50,099 nucleotides of DNA from CAYOBW01 sp964402115 (GTDB lineage: Bacteria > Verrucomicrobiota > Kiritimatiellia > UBA8416 > CAYOBW01), in NCBI GenBank assembly GCA_964402115.1, contig CAYOBW010000016.1, forward strand, positions 1-50,099, written 5' to 3'. Both the position numbers and the translations under genes were made by a program. This document shows, in pieces, positions 31,934-39,913 of this stretch. Positions within the stretch are counted from its first letter, which is position 1, and each line of letters starts with the position of its first letter. The notes beneath the pieces are model-generated. The model did no database searches. It saw only the letters and a program-made list of their open reading frames with translations, and was not told the DNA's origin.

Positions 31934-33412
31934 ATGAGTGACAGAGGCATGCGTGCGCCACAGTCGGCCGTGATTCTCGGTATACCGTTCGACGACGTTT
32001 CGTTCGCGGACGCCGTTGAGTGGGTCCGGCAGCGTGTCCTAGCGCGGCGTCCCGCCTATATCGCTACCGCGAACATGGACTTTATCATGCAGGCGTGGCA
32101 GGATCCCGAACTCCAGAGGATTCTGTTCGAAGCCGATCTCGTGGTGGCAGACGGCATCCCGATCGTCTGGCTTTCCCGGTTCCTGGGTCCCGGCCTGAAA
32201 GGGCGCGTGACGGGCAGCGACCTTGTGCCCCTGCTGGCGGAGCTGGCCGCGCGCGAGGGCTTTTCCCTGTTCGGCCTCGGCGGGGCTCCGGGCGTGGCCG
32301 AGCAGGCGACCGGCAAACTGGTGGAGCGGTATCCCGGGCTGCGGATTGCCGGCTGCTATTCCCCGCCCAAAGCCGATATTCTGACCATGAACAATGCGGA
32401 AATTCTGGCGCGCCTGGACGCCGCCGCGCCTGACATGCCTCTCGTGGCCTTCGGCGCGACGAAGCAGGACGAATGGGTGAATCTCCACATCCGTCAGTGG
32501 CGTGTCCCGGTGGCGATGGGGGTTGGCGGTTCGCTCGACTTCCTGGCCGGCGCGCAAACGCGCGCCCCGCGGTTTGTCCAGAGACTGGCGCTGGAATGGC
32601 TGTGGCGCATGCTCTCCGATCCGCGCCGACTGGTCGGCCGGTACGTCGCCAATCTGGCCTTCCTGCTCCGGGTGGTCTTCAGGTTGCTGTTCCTGCGCTT
32701 TGTGCCGGTAGCTTCCGGCAGGCGCAGTGGCGATGTCGGGCCGGCACTCGCGCTGCCGGACAGCCTGCATGCAAGATGCATGCTGTTTCCCCCGGCTGCC
32801 AGTGCCCAGCAGGTGGAGGCTTTTCGCGCGGCGTGCGCAGTCGAAGCCCGGAACGGTACGCTGGTTATTGACCTGGGCCTTCGCCCGTGGCTGAACAGCC
32901 GCGATCTTGGCGTGCTGATCGACCTGAGTCGAATCAGCCGTGCCGCGGGACGGCGCTTGCATGTGCTCGCGTCACACCCCCGCGCGGCCCGTTTGCTGCG
33001 GTTTGTGCGGCTGGACCGCTATATGGAGGTGGCCGAGACAGCCGCGGACGTTGTTCAGGACGTGAGGCAGCGCCGGGACGCCGCGATCACCGGTTGCATG
33101 GCCGTCGACCCGGAGTGCCGACTCTCGGTTGTGTTGCCCGTCGAGTTCACGGCGGCGAACTTGGCCGCGTTCAGAAGCCGATTCGAGCACGCCTGGCAGG
33201 AGATGGAGAGCCGCGGCGCCCCGCGTGGCGTGACGGTGGATGCGTCCACCGTCGAGTTCATAGATAGTGCCGCGCTGGGCTTCCTGGTGGCCGTCAGGAA
33301 CAAGGCCGGGCAGTTGCACGCCGATTTCCGGTGCCTGGGCTTTCGCGCTGCGCCGCTGCGAACGCTGAAACTCGCGAGACTGGAATCCCTCATGACGGAC
33401 GCGGTGACGTAG
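31934..33412 (+). CDS. WecG/TagA (GT26) glycosyltransferase fused to two STAS domains
   Basis: 492 residues. Residues about 10-258 are a GT26 enzyme: TANMDF (45-50), VADGIPIVW (71-79), GRVTGSDLVP, VAFGATKQDEW and GVGGSLDFLAGAQTRAP. GT26 enzymes transfer ManNAcA or ManNAc to lipid-linked GlcNAc. Residues about 278-377 and 394-490 are STAS-type domains. The second keeps the phosphorylation motif EFIDSAALG (S445); the first reads WLNSRDLG (S322). STAS tails on a glycosyltransferase are not a usual design and suggest control by the regulator at 13623-15674. The ATG at 31934 has GGAG upstream. It is divergent from the EPS operon. Confidence 0.88.
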   Translation: MSDRGMRAPQSAVILGIPFDDVSFADAVEWVRQRVLARRPAYIATANMDFIMQAWQDPELQRILFEADLVVADGIPIVWLSRFLGPGLKGRVTGSDLVPLLAELAAREGFSLFGLGGAPGVAEQATGKLVERYPGLRIAGCYSPPKADILTMNNAEILARLDAAAPDMPLVAFGATKQDEWVNLHIRQWRVPVAMGVGGSLDFLAGAQTRAPRFVQRLALEWLWRMLSDPRRLVGRYVANLAFLLRVVFRLLFLRFVPVASGRRSGDVGPALALPDSLHARCMLFPPAASAQQVEAFRAACAVEARNGTLVIDLGLRPWLNSRDLGVLIDLSRISRAAGRRLHVLASHPRAARLLRFVRLDRYMEVAETAADVVQDVRQRRDAAITGCMAVDPECRLSVVLPVEFTAANLAAFRSRFEHAWQEMESRGAPRGVTVDASTVEFIDSAALGFLVAVRNKAGQLHADFRCLGFRAAPLRTLKLARLESLMTDAVT

Positions 33413-33427
33413 CCGTATTGCAGGCGG

Positions 33428-33561
33428 GCTTACTAACCGTCTCATTGTTGTCGCGATATGCGCTCTACCGGCCGAGGACGGCCGGCTCCATACGTGCTGG
33501 AGAAGGCGGTCTCCGCCGTTTCGGCGCGAAGGCAGCGACAATTCCGAGACGGTTAGTAAGC
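33428..33561. repeat. inverted-repeat element, MITE-like or strong RNA hairpin
   Basis: Perfect 16-base arms, GCTTACTAACCGTCTC (33428-33443) and its reverse complement (33546-33561), enclose about 100 bases. Just inside, TTGTCGC and GCGACAA continue the pairing imperfectly. The interior holds further hairpins, including a 7-base stem CCGGCCG/CGGCCGG near 33468-33485. No coding frame fits. Lengths and layout suit a miniature inverted-repeat element. Target duplication is not obvious. As RNA it could also end transcription of the GT26-STAS gene, but there is no T run. It lies 48 bases before the helicase start. Confidence 0.6.
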
Positions 33562-33608
33562 TGCCCAGCGCCAACAACGTGGCTGGCGGACGTCAGGTCG
33601 GGGTGCGC

Positions 33609-36425
33609 ATGGATGCACGGGTCACACAGTCTTCCGCTCCCGCTGCAAAAATCGCATTGTTCCGTTCCCTGTTCCGCGGTCGTGAAGACGTCTACCCGCG
33701 TCGATTCGAGAGCCGCAAGACGGGCAAATCCGGCTACAGTCCCGCTTGTGCAAACGAGTGGGTGCAAGGGGTGTGCAACAAGCGGGTGGTCAAATGCTCC
33801 GTCTGCCCGAACCGGCGCCTCGTCCCCGTGAGCGACGCTGCCATCCATTCGCATCTAACCGGCAGGGATGAACGGGGCCGGGAGTTCGTCATGGGTGTCT
33901 ACCCGTTGCTGTTGGATGAGACCTGCTTCTTCCTGGCGGCTGACTTCGACAAGTCCGGGTGGTGCGAGGATGCGGGCGCCGTGCTGGAGACTTGCCGCCA
34001 GATGGGACTCCCGGCGACCGTGGAACGATCGCGGTCCGGCCAGGGCGCTCACATCTGGCTGTTCTTCGAGGAGGCGCTGCCCGCAGTTCTGGCGCGCAAA
34101 CTGGGCGCGCACGTCCTTACTGTGACGATGGAACGACGCCCGGACCTCGGACTGGATTCGTACGACCGATTCTTCCCGAACCAGGACACGCTGCCGCGGG
34201 GGGGGTTCGGGAATCTGATTGCGTTGCCACTGCAGAAACGTCCGCGCGAGTGCGGCAACAGCGTGTTTCTCGACGAGCGGCTGGCCCCTTTACCCGACCA
34301 ATGGGCATTCCTCGCGAACGTGCGGAAAATCACCCGTGCGGAAGTGGAAGGCATCGTTCGCGCGGCGGAAACCCGGGGGCATGTCGTGGGCGTCCGTTTT
34401 GCCCCCGAGGAAGCGGATGACTGTGAGCCGTGGACCGCTCCGCCTTCGCGCCGACGGGGGGATTTTCCCATTGCCGGCCCGCTGCCGGAGAGTCTGGAAC
34501 TGGTGCTCGGGAACGAGATCTACATCGCCCGGGAAGGACTGCCGCCGGCTTTGCGAAATCGCCTGATGCGCCTGGCGGCCTTTCAGAATCCGGAGTTCTA
34601 CAAGGCGCAGGCCATGCGCCTGTCGACGTTCGGTAAGCCCCGGGTGATTGCCTGCGCCGAGGACCTTCCTCAGCATATCGGATTGCCGCGCGGCTGCCTC
34701 CAGGATGTCCGGGACTCGCTCGCCAGCCTCCACATCGGCGTCGTGCTGCGCGACGAACGCAACGCGGGTGCGCCGCTGGCGGTCTCCTTCCACGGTGAAT
34801 TGCGGCCGGAGCAGCGGGTTGCCGCGGACGCGCTGGTTGCCCACGACACGGGCGTGCTGTCGGCCACCACCGCGTTTGGAAAGACCGTGATCGCGGCCTG
34901 GCTCATTGCGCAACGCGGCGTCAGCACTCTGGTCCTCATCCACCGCGCGCAATTGATGGAGCAGTGGGTGGAGCGGTTGGCGGCGTTCCTCGATGTGCCG
35001 GCCAGGACCATTGGCCGTATCGGCGGCGGCCGGCGCAAGCCGACCGGCGCCCTGGACGTGGCTCTGATCCAGAGCCTGGTGCGCAAGGGCGAGGTGGACG
35101 ACAGCGTCGGCGCCTACGGACACCTCGTCGTGGACGAGTGTCACCACCTGTCGGCCCCCAGTTTCGAGCAGGTTGCGCGACGGGCGAAGGCCCGGTACGT
35201 TCTCGGTCTGTCGGCAACCGTGACACGCAAAGACGGTCACCATCCGATCATCTTCATGCAATGCGGGCCGGTGCGCCATCGTGTGGATGCCAGGCGGCAG
35301 GCAGCCGGGCGACCGTTCCGCCACAGTGTCCTGGTTCGTCCCACCGCGTTTCGACCGCCGGATGCGGCCAACCCTGACGCGCGGATGCAGTTTCACGACC
35401 TTTATGCGGGGCTTGTCGCCGACGAAAGCCGCAACGGGTTGATCGTCGCGGACGTGCTGGAAGCCGTGCACGAGGGGCGGTCCCCCGTTGTGTTGACGGA
35501 GTGGACCGACCACCTGCAGAAGTTGGCGGAAGCGCTCGCACCGGCGGTGCGTCACCTCGTTATCCTTCAGGGTGGCATGGGCAGAAAGCAGTTGAAGGAG
35601 GTTCTCGCCCGGTTGGCGGCGATTCCTGACGCTGAAGCGCGCGTCCTGCTGGCCACGGGGCGATACCTTGGCGAAGGTTTTGACGATGCCCGGCTGGACA
35701 CCCTGTTCCTGACACTGCCGGTCTCCTGGCGCGGCACCATCGCCCAGTATGCCGGCCGTCTGCATCGGCTGCACGATCGCAAGCGGGAGGTACGCATCTA
35801 CGACTACGCGGATCTCAACGTGCCCATGCTGGCGCGGATGTTCGACCGGCGTTGCAGGGGGTACGAGGCGATCGGCTACTCGATCCTACTGCCGGCCAGC
35901 GCCGTGCCGGGGTGGCCTCCGGAGGTTCCGCTTCCCGTGGAACCCGGCTGGAAGAACGACTATGCCGCCAGCGTGCAGCGCTTGGTGCGGGACGGCGTGG
36001 ATGCGCCGCTTGGCAACCTGTTTGTCCACGCCACTCGCACCGTTCTGCCCGGAGCCGACGGTGAGGAGCGGGCGCGCAGTGCGACGGAGGCGTTCCTGTA
36101 CCGGCGGCTGGAGACCCTGCCGGCGACCGCGGGCAGGTTTCGCCTCAACGCCCCGCTGCCGATTCCCTTCGACGAACGGGGGACCATGGAGGTGGATTTA
36201 CTCTGTGAGGGGGCGCATTTGGCTGTCGAGATCGACGGAAACCAGCACCTGTCCGATCCCGTCGCCTATCGCCGCGATCGCCGCAAAGACGCCCTGCTGC
36301 AGGAGCATGGCTGCTTCGTGCTGCGATTCCTCGCCGAGGACATCGGGAAACGCCTCGACCATGTCCTGGATGCCATCCTGCGGGCCCTGGCATACTGCGA
36401 GAGAAGGCAAGCCCACGGGCCGTGA
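33609..36425 (+). CDS. TOTE-type primase-helicase-DUF559 nuclease protein
   Basis: 938 residues in one chain. A cysteine-bearing N-terminal region (C47, C56, C63, C66) and HLTGRDERGREFVMGVYPLL lead into an archaeo-eukaryotic-primase domain with LAADFDKSGW (D112, D114) and RSGQGAHIWLFF (H148). This matches the TOTE conflict-system primase family. An SF2 helicase follows: TTAFGKT (about 420-426), DECH (509-512), LGLSATVTRKDG, QYAGRLHRLHD. The C-terminus (about 855-930) is DUF559-like: MEVDLLCEGAHLAVEIDG, with D863, E874, D876 and H880. ATG at 33609 chosen; an in-frame GTG at 33579 is possible. Probable role is defence or mobile-element biology. Confidence 0.85.
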   Translation: MDARVTQSSAPAAKIALFRSLFRGREDVYPRRFESRKTGKSGYSPACANEWVQGVCNKRVVKCSVCPNRRLVPVSDAAIHSHLTGRDERGREFVMGVYPLLLDETCFFLAADFDKSGWCEDAGAVLETCRQMGLPATVERSRSGQGAHIWLFFEEALPAVLARKLGAHVLTVTMERRPDLGLDSYDRFFPNQDTLPRGGFGNLIALPLQKRPRECGNSVFLDERLAPLPDQWAFLANVRKITRAEVEGIVRAAETRGHVVGVRFAPEEADDCEPWTAPPSRRRGDFPIAGPLPESLELVLGNEIYIAREGLPPALRNRLMRLAAFQNPEFYKAQAMRLSTFGKPRVIACAEDLPQHIGLPRGCLQDVRDSLASLHIGVVLRDERNAGAPLAVSFHGELRPEQRVAADALVAHDTGVLSATTAFGKTVIAAWLIAQRGVSTLVLIHRAQLMEQWVERLAAFLDVPARTIGRIGGGRRKPTGALDVALIQSLVRKGEVDDSVGAYGHLVVDECHHLSAPSFEQVARRAKARYVLGLSATVTRKDGHHPIIFMQCGPVRHRVDARRQAAGRPFRHSVLVRPTAFRPPDAANPDARMQFHDLYAGLVADESRNGLIVADVLEAVHEGRSPVVLTEWTDHLQKLAEALAPAVRHLVILQGGMGRKQLKEVLARLAAIPDAEARVLLATGRYLGEGFDDARLDTLFLTLPVSWRGTIAQYAGRLHRLHDRKREVRIYDYADLNVPMLARMFDRRCRGYEAIGYSILLPASAVPGWPPEVPLPVEPGWKNDYAASVQRLVRDGVDAPLGNLFVHATRTVLPGADGEERARSATEAFLYRRLETLPATAGRFRLNAPLPIPFDERGTMEVDLLCEGAHLAVEIDGNQHLSDPVAYRRDRRKDALLQEHGCFVLRFLAEDIGKRLDHVLDAILRALAYCERRQAHGP

Positions 36426-36456
36426 GCGGGCCCGTTACCCGCGGGCCCCGGGCTTT
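36409..36456 (+). terminator. hairpin terminator at the end of the TOTE-type gene
   Basis: Outer stem AAGCCC (36409-36414) with GGGCTT (36450-36455), and inner stem GGGCCCG (36428-36434) with CGGGCCC (36442-36448). It overlaps the stop codon region of the gene and is followed by TTT CCC TT, a weak U-tract. It is a plausible terminator in GC-rich DNA. Confidence 0.5.
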
Positions 36457-36490
36457 CCCTTGGCAGCTCGGCGCAGGGCGCAGAGCGAAG

Positions 36491-36583
<93 letters not shown>

Positions 36584-36765
36584 ATTCTCGTTGGCGTCGA
36601 TTGCGCAGCCTGCTTGGCGGTTAATGCCTGGGACTCGCGCGGCGCAGCCGCCGGTGGCGGATTGGCGCGTCGGTCCCGAAGCGTGAGCCGCGGCCCGACG
36701 CCCGAAAGAGGACGGAAGCCTACAACAGGTGGCTGTGGTCTTTCCAGCGTTTTCTGATTTGCCCG

Positions 36766-36795
36766 TTGACGCGGTCAGTCTCGTGAGCCTAGTAT
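36766..36795 (+). promoter_or_regulatory. sigma70-like promoter for the zinc-ribbon/EIIA gene
   Basis: TTGACG (36766-36771), 18-base spacer, TAGTAT (36790-36795). Transcription would start near 36802, leaving a leader of about 54 bases. That leader contains an imperfect hairpin (GAAT...CCGG TTTT CCG...CCGG...ATTC, about 36810-36837) just before the GGAGG ribosome site, a possible translational control element. The stretch from the tRNA to this promoter shows nothing else. Confidence 0.5.
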
Positions 36796-36855
36796 CGCCC
36801 CACTAAACGGAATCAGCCGGTTTTCCGACCGGTATTCTCTGACCATGGAGGCAAT

Positions 36856-37692
36856 GTGCAGGCCATCATCAATCACCTGATCCAGTTGCAGGAGCTCAAC
36901 CTGGTGCGAGACGAACAGAAGTTCCGCGGGAACAGCACCTACCTTGATCAGCTCGACGCATCCATTGTTGCGATGACGGACAATCTGCCGGCGGATGTGC
37001 TGGCCACGTATCAGCGCTTGAAGGCGAAGGACAAGGTGGTGTTGTCCCCTGTTGACGACGATGCGTGCGCGGTCTGCCGCATGCGAATGCCGATCAGCCT
37101 GCTGCAGGCCGTGCGCATGGTCAAGGCGATCCAGCAGTGTCCGAACTGCGCCCGCATGCTCTACCAGCCGGCCGAGCCGATCAAGCGAACCAGCAAGACC
37201 CCCCGCCGGACGGCCCCGCGCAAGGTCGGCATCTCGCGGTTCTCAGCGCCCGGTCTCATGCTTGCGGACCTGAAAGCCGAGACCAAGGAAGCCGCCATTG
37301 TCGAACTGGCCACCTGCATGGAGCGCGAGGGCTTCGTGGACAGTGCGGAGGCGCTCGTGAACGCGGCCTTACGCCGCGAGGCCATTGTCGGCACCGGCTT
37401 CGAGCACGGATTGGCGTTTCCGCACACCCGCGGGGCGGAGGGGGGGGGGCTGGCCCTGGCGATGGGCATCAGCCGCAAGGGGATCGCCTGGGACTCAGAC
37501 AGCAAACAGCTTACGCGCCTGGTCTTCTTTCTGGCGATCCCGACTGCTGCCAGCGCGTTCTACTTGAAGCTGCTCGCGGGGCTGGCGGAGACATTCTCCA
37601 AGGCCGATAATCGCAAGGCGATCATGGACGAGAAATCGCCCGAGGCACTCTGGAAGACGCTCTGCAAGGTGACTCGCGCCTACGTGAAGTGA
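36856..37692 (+). CDS. zinc-ribbon protein fused to a PTS EIIA (fructose/nitrogen type) domain
   Basis: 278 residues from a GTG start with GGAGG (36847-36851) just ahead. Residues 1-105 are a helical hairpin followed by a C4 zinc ribbon (C71, C74, C95, C98), like the small RING_7-type zinc-ribbon proteins of bacteria. After a basic linker, residues about 128-278 are an EIIA-type-2 domain. It has GFVDSAEALVNAALRREAIVGTGFEHGLAFPHTR, with H190 the predicted phospho-acceptor. EIIA domains like PtsN usually regulate other proteins rather than move sugar. No EIIB or EIIC lies nearby. Joining EIIA to a zinc ribbon suggests a signalling protein that contacts nucleic acid or a protein partner. Confidence 0.82.
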   Translation: MQAIINHLIQLQELNLVRDEQKFRGNSTYLDQLDASIVAMTDNLPADVLATYQRLKAKDKVVLSPVDDDACAVCRMRMPISLLQAVRMVKAIQQCPNCARMLYQPAEPIKRTSKTPRRTAPRKVGISRFSAPGLMLADLKAETKEAAIVELATCMEREGFVDSAEALVNAALRREAIVGTGFEHGLAFPHTRGAEGGGLALAMGISRKGIAWDSDSKQLTRLVFFLAIPTAASAFYLKLLAGLAETFSKADNRKAIMDEKSPEALWKTLCKVTRAYVK

Positions 37693-37765
37693 CCACGCGG
37701 GTCGGGATCGCGCTCGAAGCCGCCGGTCGTGATCCCGATCGGGGGCGGGCGGCGCAGGGGCATGC

Positions 37766-38902
37766 ATGTGTTCTGGCTACAGAGAAAGTGCGTTGCGCGC
37801 CGGATGCGCTTTGCTGCTCACGTGCCTGGCGGGTCTGGTTCGGCCGGTGCATTGCGCAGGTTCGCCTGAGGAGACGGCGCAGCGCGTGCTGCACGAACTC
37901 GCGGCGGAGCCGGACAAGAGCGATCTGCTCGCGCTGCTGGAGCCGGCAGCGAGCAACTTGCCCACGAACAGCGAACTGCGCGTGCGCCTCGCGGTGGTAC
38001 ACTGTCTGGGGCTGCACGCGACGGGGCAGCGCGCCGAGGCTGAAGCCAGGCGCGCGGCTTTGCGACGGGCTTATGCCGGAAACCTCTTTCTGCGCTACGT
38101 CGATGACTACGCCCTGTCCGATCTCTGCCGCAGCTGCGCGGGGCGTCGCGTGGCCACGACCGCCTGCAGTAGCTGCAATGGCGCCGGACAGTGTCCGAAA
38201 TGCCACGGGCAGGGGTATATCGAGCTGCCAGGGCTCAACAACCGTGTGCAGCGCCTTGCGTGTGCCAAGTGCCGCAAGACCGGAAGGTGTGCGGCGTGTG
38301 CAGGACTTGGTAAACTCACCGCGCCCTGTGCCGCGTGCAGTGGCGCAGGGCGCCGTTTCTCGCCCGAGCGCGCCCGAGCCGCCTACCTCGCCGCCCTGCG
38401 AGGCGAGCCGCTGCGCGTGGACGGTGTGGCGACGGTTCCGGCTGCAGCCCCCGCTCCTCCCGTTCCGGTGACACCACTGCCGCCCATTGGGCCGCCGCCG
38501 TCACCCCCGGATCCGCCCGAGTCCGCCGCCGATCGCACAAAACGGGTGACGCTGGCCGATCGCGATATCGCACGGTACCGGGAGGACGTAGAGCGGTTAT
38601 CCCGTTTCTACGAGGGGCGATCATGGACACTGGCCGATCTGGACAGCGTGAAACGCACCCCTTCCGCGTTCGTCGGCAAGCTTGTGAAGACGAGGTGCAA
38701 ACTGGTGCAGGCGGCCCACCGCAGCGTCACGGTCAAGGCGGTGTCGAGCGGCCAGGTCGCCGACCTGATTCCGCTGACGCGCGAAGTGGGCGAACAAGCC
38801 GTCAAACTCGGGGACAAGGCAGGCGGCAACAACCTTGTCACTGTCGTGTTCGGCCTGGTCAGCATCGACAACTGGACGCTGTTCGAAATCGTGGGTGAGT
38901 AG
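37766..38902 (+). CDS. secreted CXXCXGXG-repeat protein, DnaJ-zinc-finger-like, with Pro-rich linker
   Basis: 378 residues. A hydrophobic N-terminus (ALLLTCLAGLVRPVHC) looks like a signal peptide. A helical region (about 33-112) is followed by DnaJ-type cysteine repeats: C121-C124, CSSCNGAG (134-141), CPKCHGQG (143-150), CAKC (166-169), CAACAGLG (175-182) and CAACSGAG (188-195). Then come a proline-rich linker (about 228-262) and a C-terminal domain with VKTRCKLVQAAHRS and VVFGLVSIDNWTLFEIVG. The repeats normally bind zinc in chaperones; a J-domain is absent. Envelope redox or structural zinc is possible. It is convergent with the next gene by 3 bases. Confidence 0.75.
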   Translation: MCSGYRESALRAGCALLLTCLAGLVRPVHCAGSPEETAQRVLHELAAEPDKSDLLALLEPAASNLPTNSELRVRLAVVHCLGLHATGQRAEAEARRAALRRAYAGNLFLRYVDDYALSDLCRSCAGRRVATTACSSCNGAGQCPKCHGQGYIELPGLNNRVQRLACAKCRKTGRCAACAGLGKLTAPCAACSGAGRRFSPERARAAYLAALRGEPLRVDGVATVPAAAPAPPVPVTPLPPIGPPPSPPDPPESAADRTKRVTLADRDIARYREDVERLSRFYEGRSWTLADLDSVKRTPSAFVGKLVKTRCKLVQAAHRSVTVKAVSSGQVADLIPLTREVGEQAVKLGDKAGGNNLVTVVFGLVSIDNWTLFEIVGE

Positions 38903-38905
38903 GTC

Positions 38906-39910
38906 CTACCGGTCTTCGCCGCCCCAGAAAAGCAGCTCGATATTGCCGAGCATGGCGTAGGTGGGTGCCCAGTCGTGTTCACGGTTCCATTCCACGCGGG
39001 GGGCGATTCGCAGGTACAGCCAGCGACGGTATACGGGCAGGCGCCATGGCACGTCGACGCGGTACAACTCCATGGCCGTACCATGATCGTACCGCCCGCC
39101 GAACGTGGCCTGCAAGCCGATGGAGCGGTGTGCGTCGCCGAGCGTGCCTTCCTTTATATGCGTCAACGTGGCGACTTCCTGCCACGCGATGCCGTCCGTT
39201 TCCTCCGTCCTGCGGGCAGCCGAGGCTGACTGGACGGCGACGCGATCGCCCAGCCACCGGTCCACCCGCAGACTGGTCTTGGCGCCGAACTGTTCGTCGC
39301 TGGACCAGAAACCGGTTTGTGCGGGCTCGATCAGCCACGTGTCGCCGGCCCAGCAACGTCGCACGCTGGCTTCGGTGAAAACTTCGGGCGGCCAGCCGCC
39401 TTTGACCCCGGCGCGCGTGCCGAAATCGAACCAGTCGCGGTCGAGCAGGTGGCGGAGTCCGACGAACAGCTTGCGCCCCTCAGCCGTGGTGCGGTCGGTC
39501 GGGGTGCGCCCGGGCAGGTCGCCGGGGGCGATCTGGTTGACGAACACGTGCAGCCGATGCTCCAGGTTGGGAAGGCTGGCATCGGCATCGACGTCCGGAC
39601 GCAGTCGCCATTGCGCGCCCTCGCCCTCCCGTTTGCGCAACTCGGAGAGCAGGCGCACCCGCAGGTGCGAATTGGTGCGCGGTTCGAGCGGTTGCCCTTC
39701 CACGCCGAGAGCCGTGTCGAGACGCGCGGCCACAAGGTCCACGTGCCGGTTCACGCGCTCGTGCAGCCAGTCCATGCGTGCGGTTGTCTCGCCCCGCGCA
39801 CGCGCTACGGCATTGGACAGCTTCTCGGACGGCGGGTCGTCGGCGTGCAGGGCCACCGCACTCGCCAGCAGCGCCGGCAGCACGCGGGTGGCGAGGGGGG
39901 TAGGGCGCAT
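38906..39910 (-). CDS. putative outer-membrane or periplasmic protein, unknown function
   Basis: 334 residues with a signal-like N-terminus (RVLPALLASAVALHADD). A helical region (about 28-75) is followed by alternating aromatic strands (LIEPAQTGFWSSDEQFGAKTSL, TAMELYRVDVPWRLPVYRRWLYLRIAPRVEWN) of the kind found in beta-barrels. The final residue is not aromatic, so barrel identity is uncertain. It is the last of three minus-strand genes (NUDIX, HAD, this one), 3 bases after the HAD gene. I do not recognise a family. Confidence 0.6.
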   Translation of the reverse strand: MRPTPLATRVLPALLASAVALHADDPPSEKLSNAVARARGETTARMDWLHERVNRHVDLVAARLDTALGVEGQPLEPRTNSHLRVRLLSELRKREGEGAQWRLRPDVDADASLPNLEHRLHVFVNQIAPGDLPGRTPTDRTTAEGRKLFVGLRHLLDRDWFDFGTRAGVKGGWPPEVFTEASVRRCWAGDTWLIEPAQTGFWSSDEQFGAKTSLRVDRWLGDRVAVQSASAARRTEETDGIAWQEVATLTHIKEGTLGDAHRSIGLQATFGGRYDHGTAMELYRVDVPWRLPVYRRWLYLRIAPRVEWNREHDWAPTYAMLGNIELLFWGGEDR

Positions 39911-39913
39911 GCG

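Noticed and set aside
33428..33561. Reading the inverted repeat as a plain intrinsic terminator
   Set aside because: Arms are about 100 bases apart, there is extra inner structure and no U-tract; an element or structured RNA fits better, although termination is not excluded.
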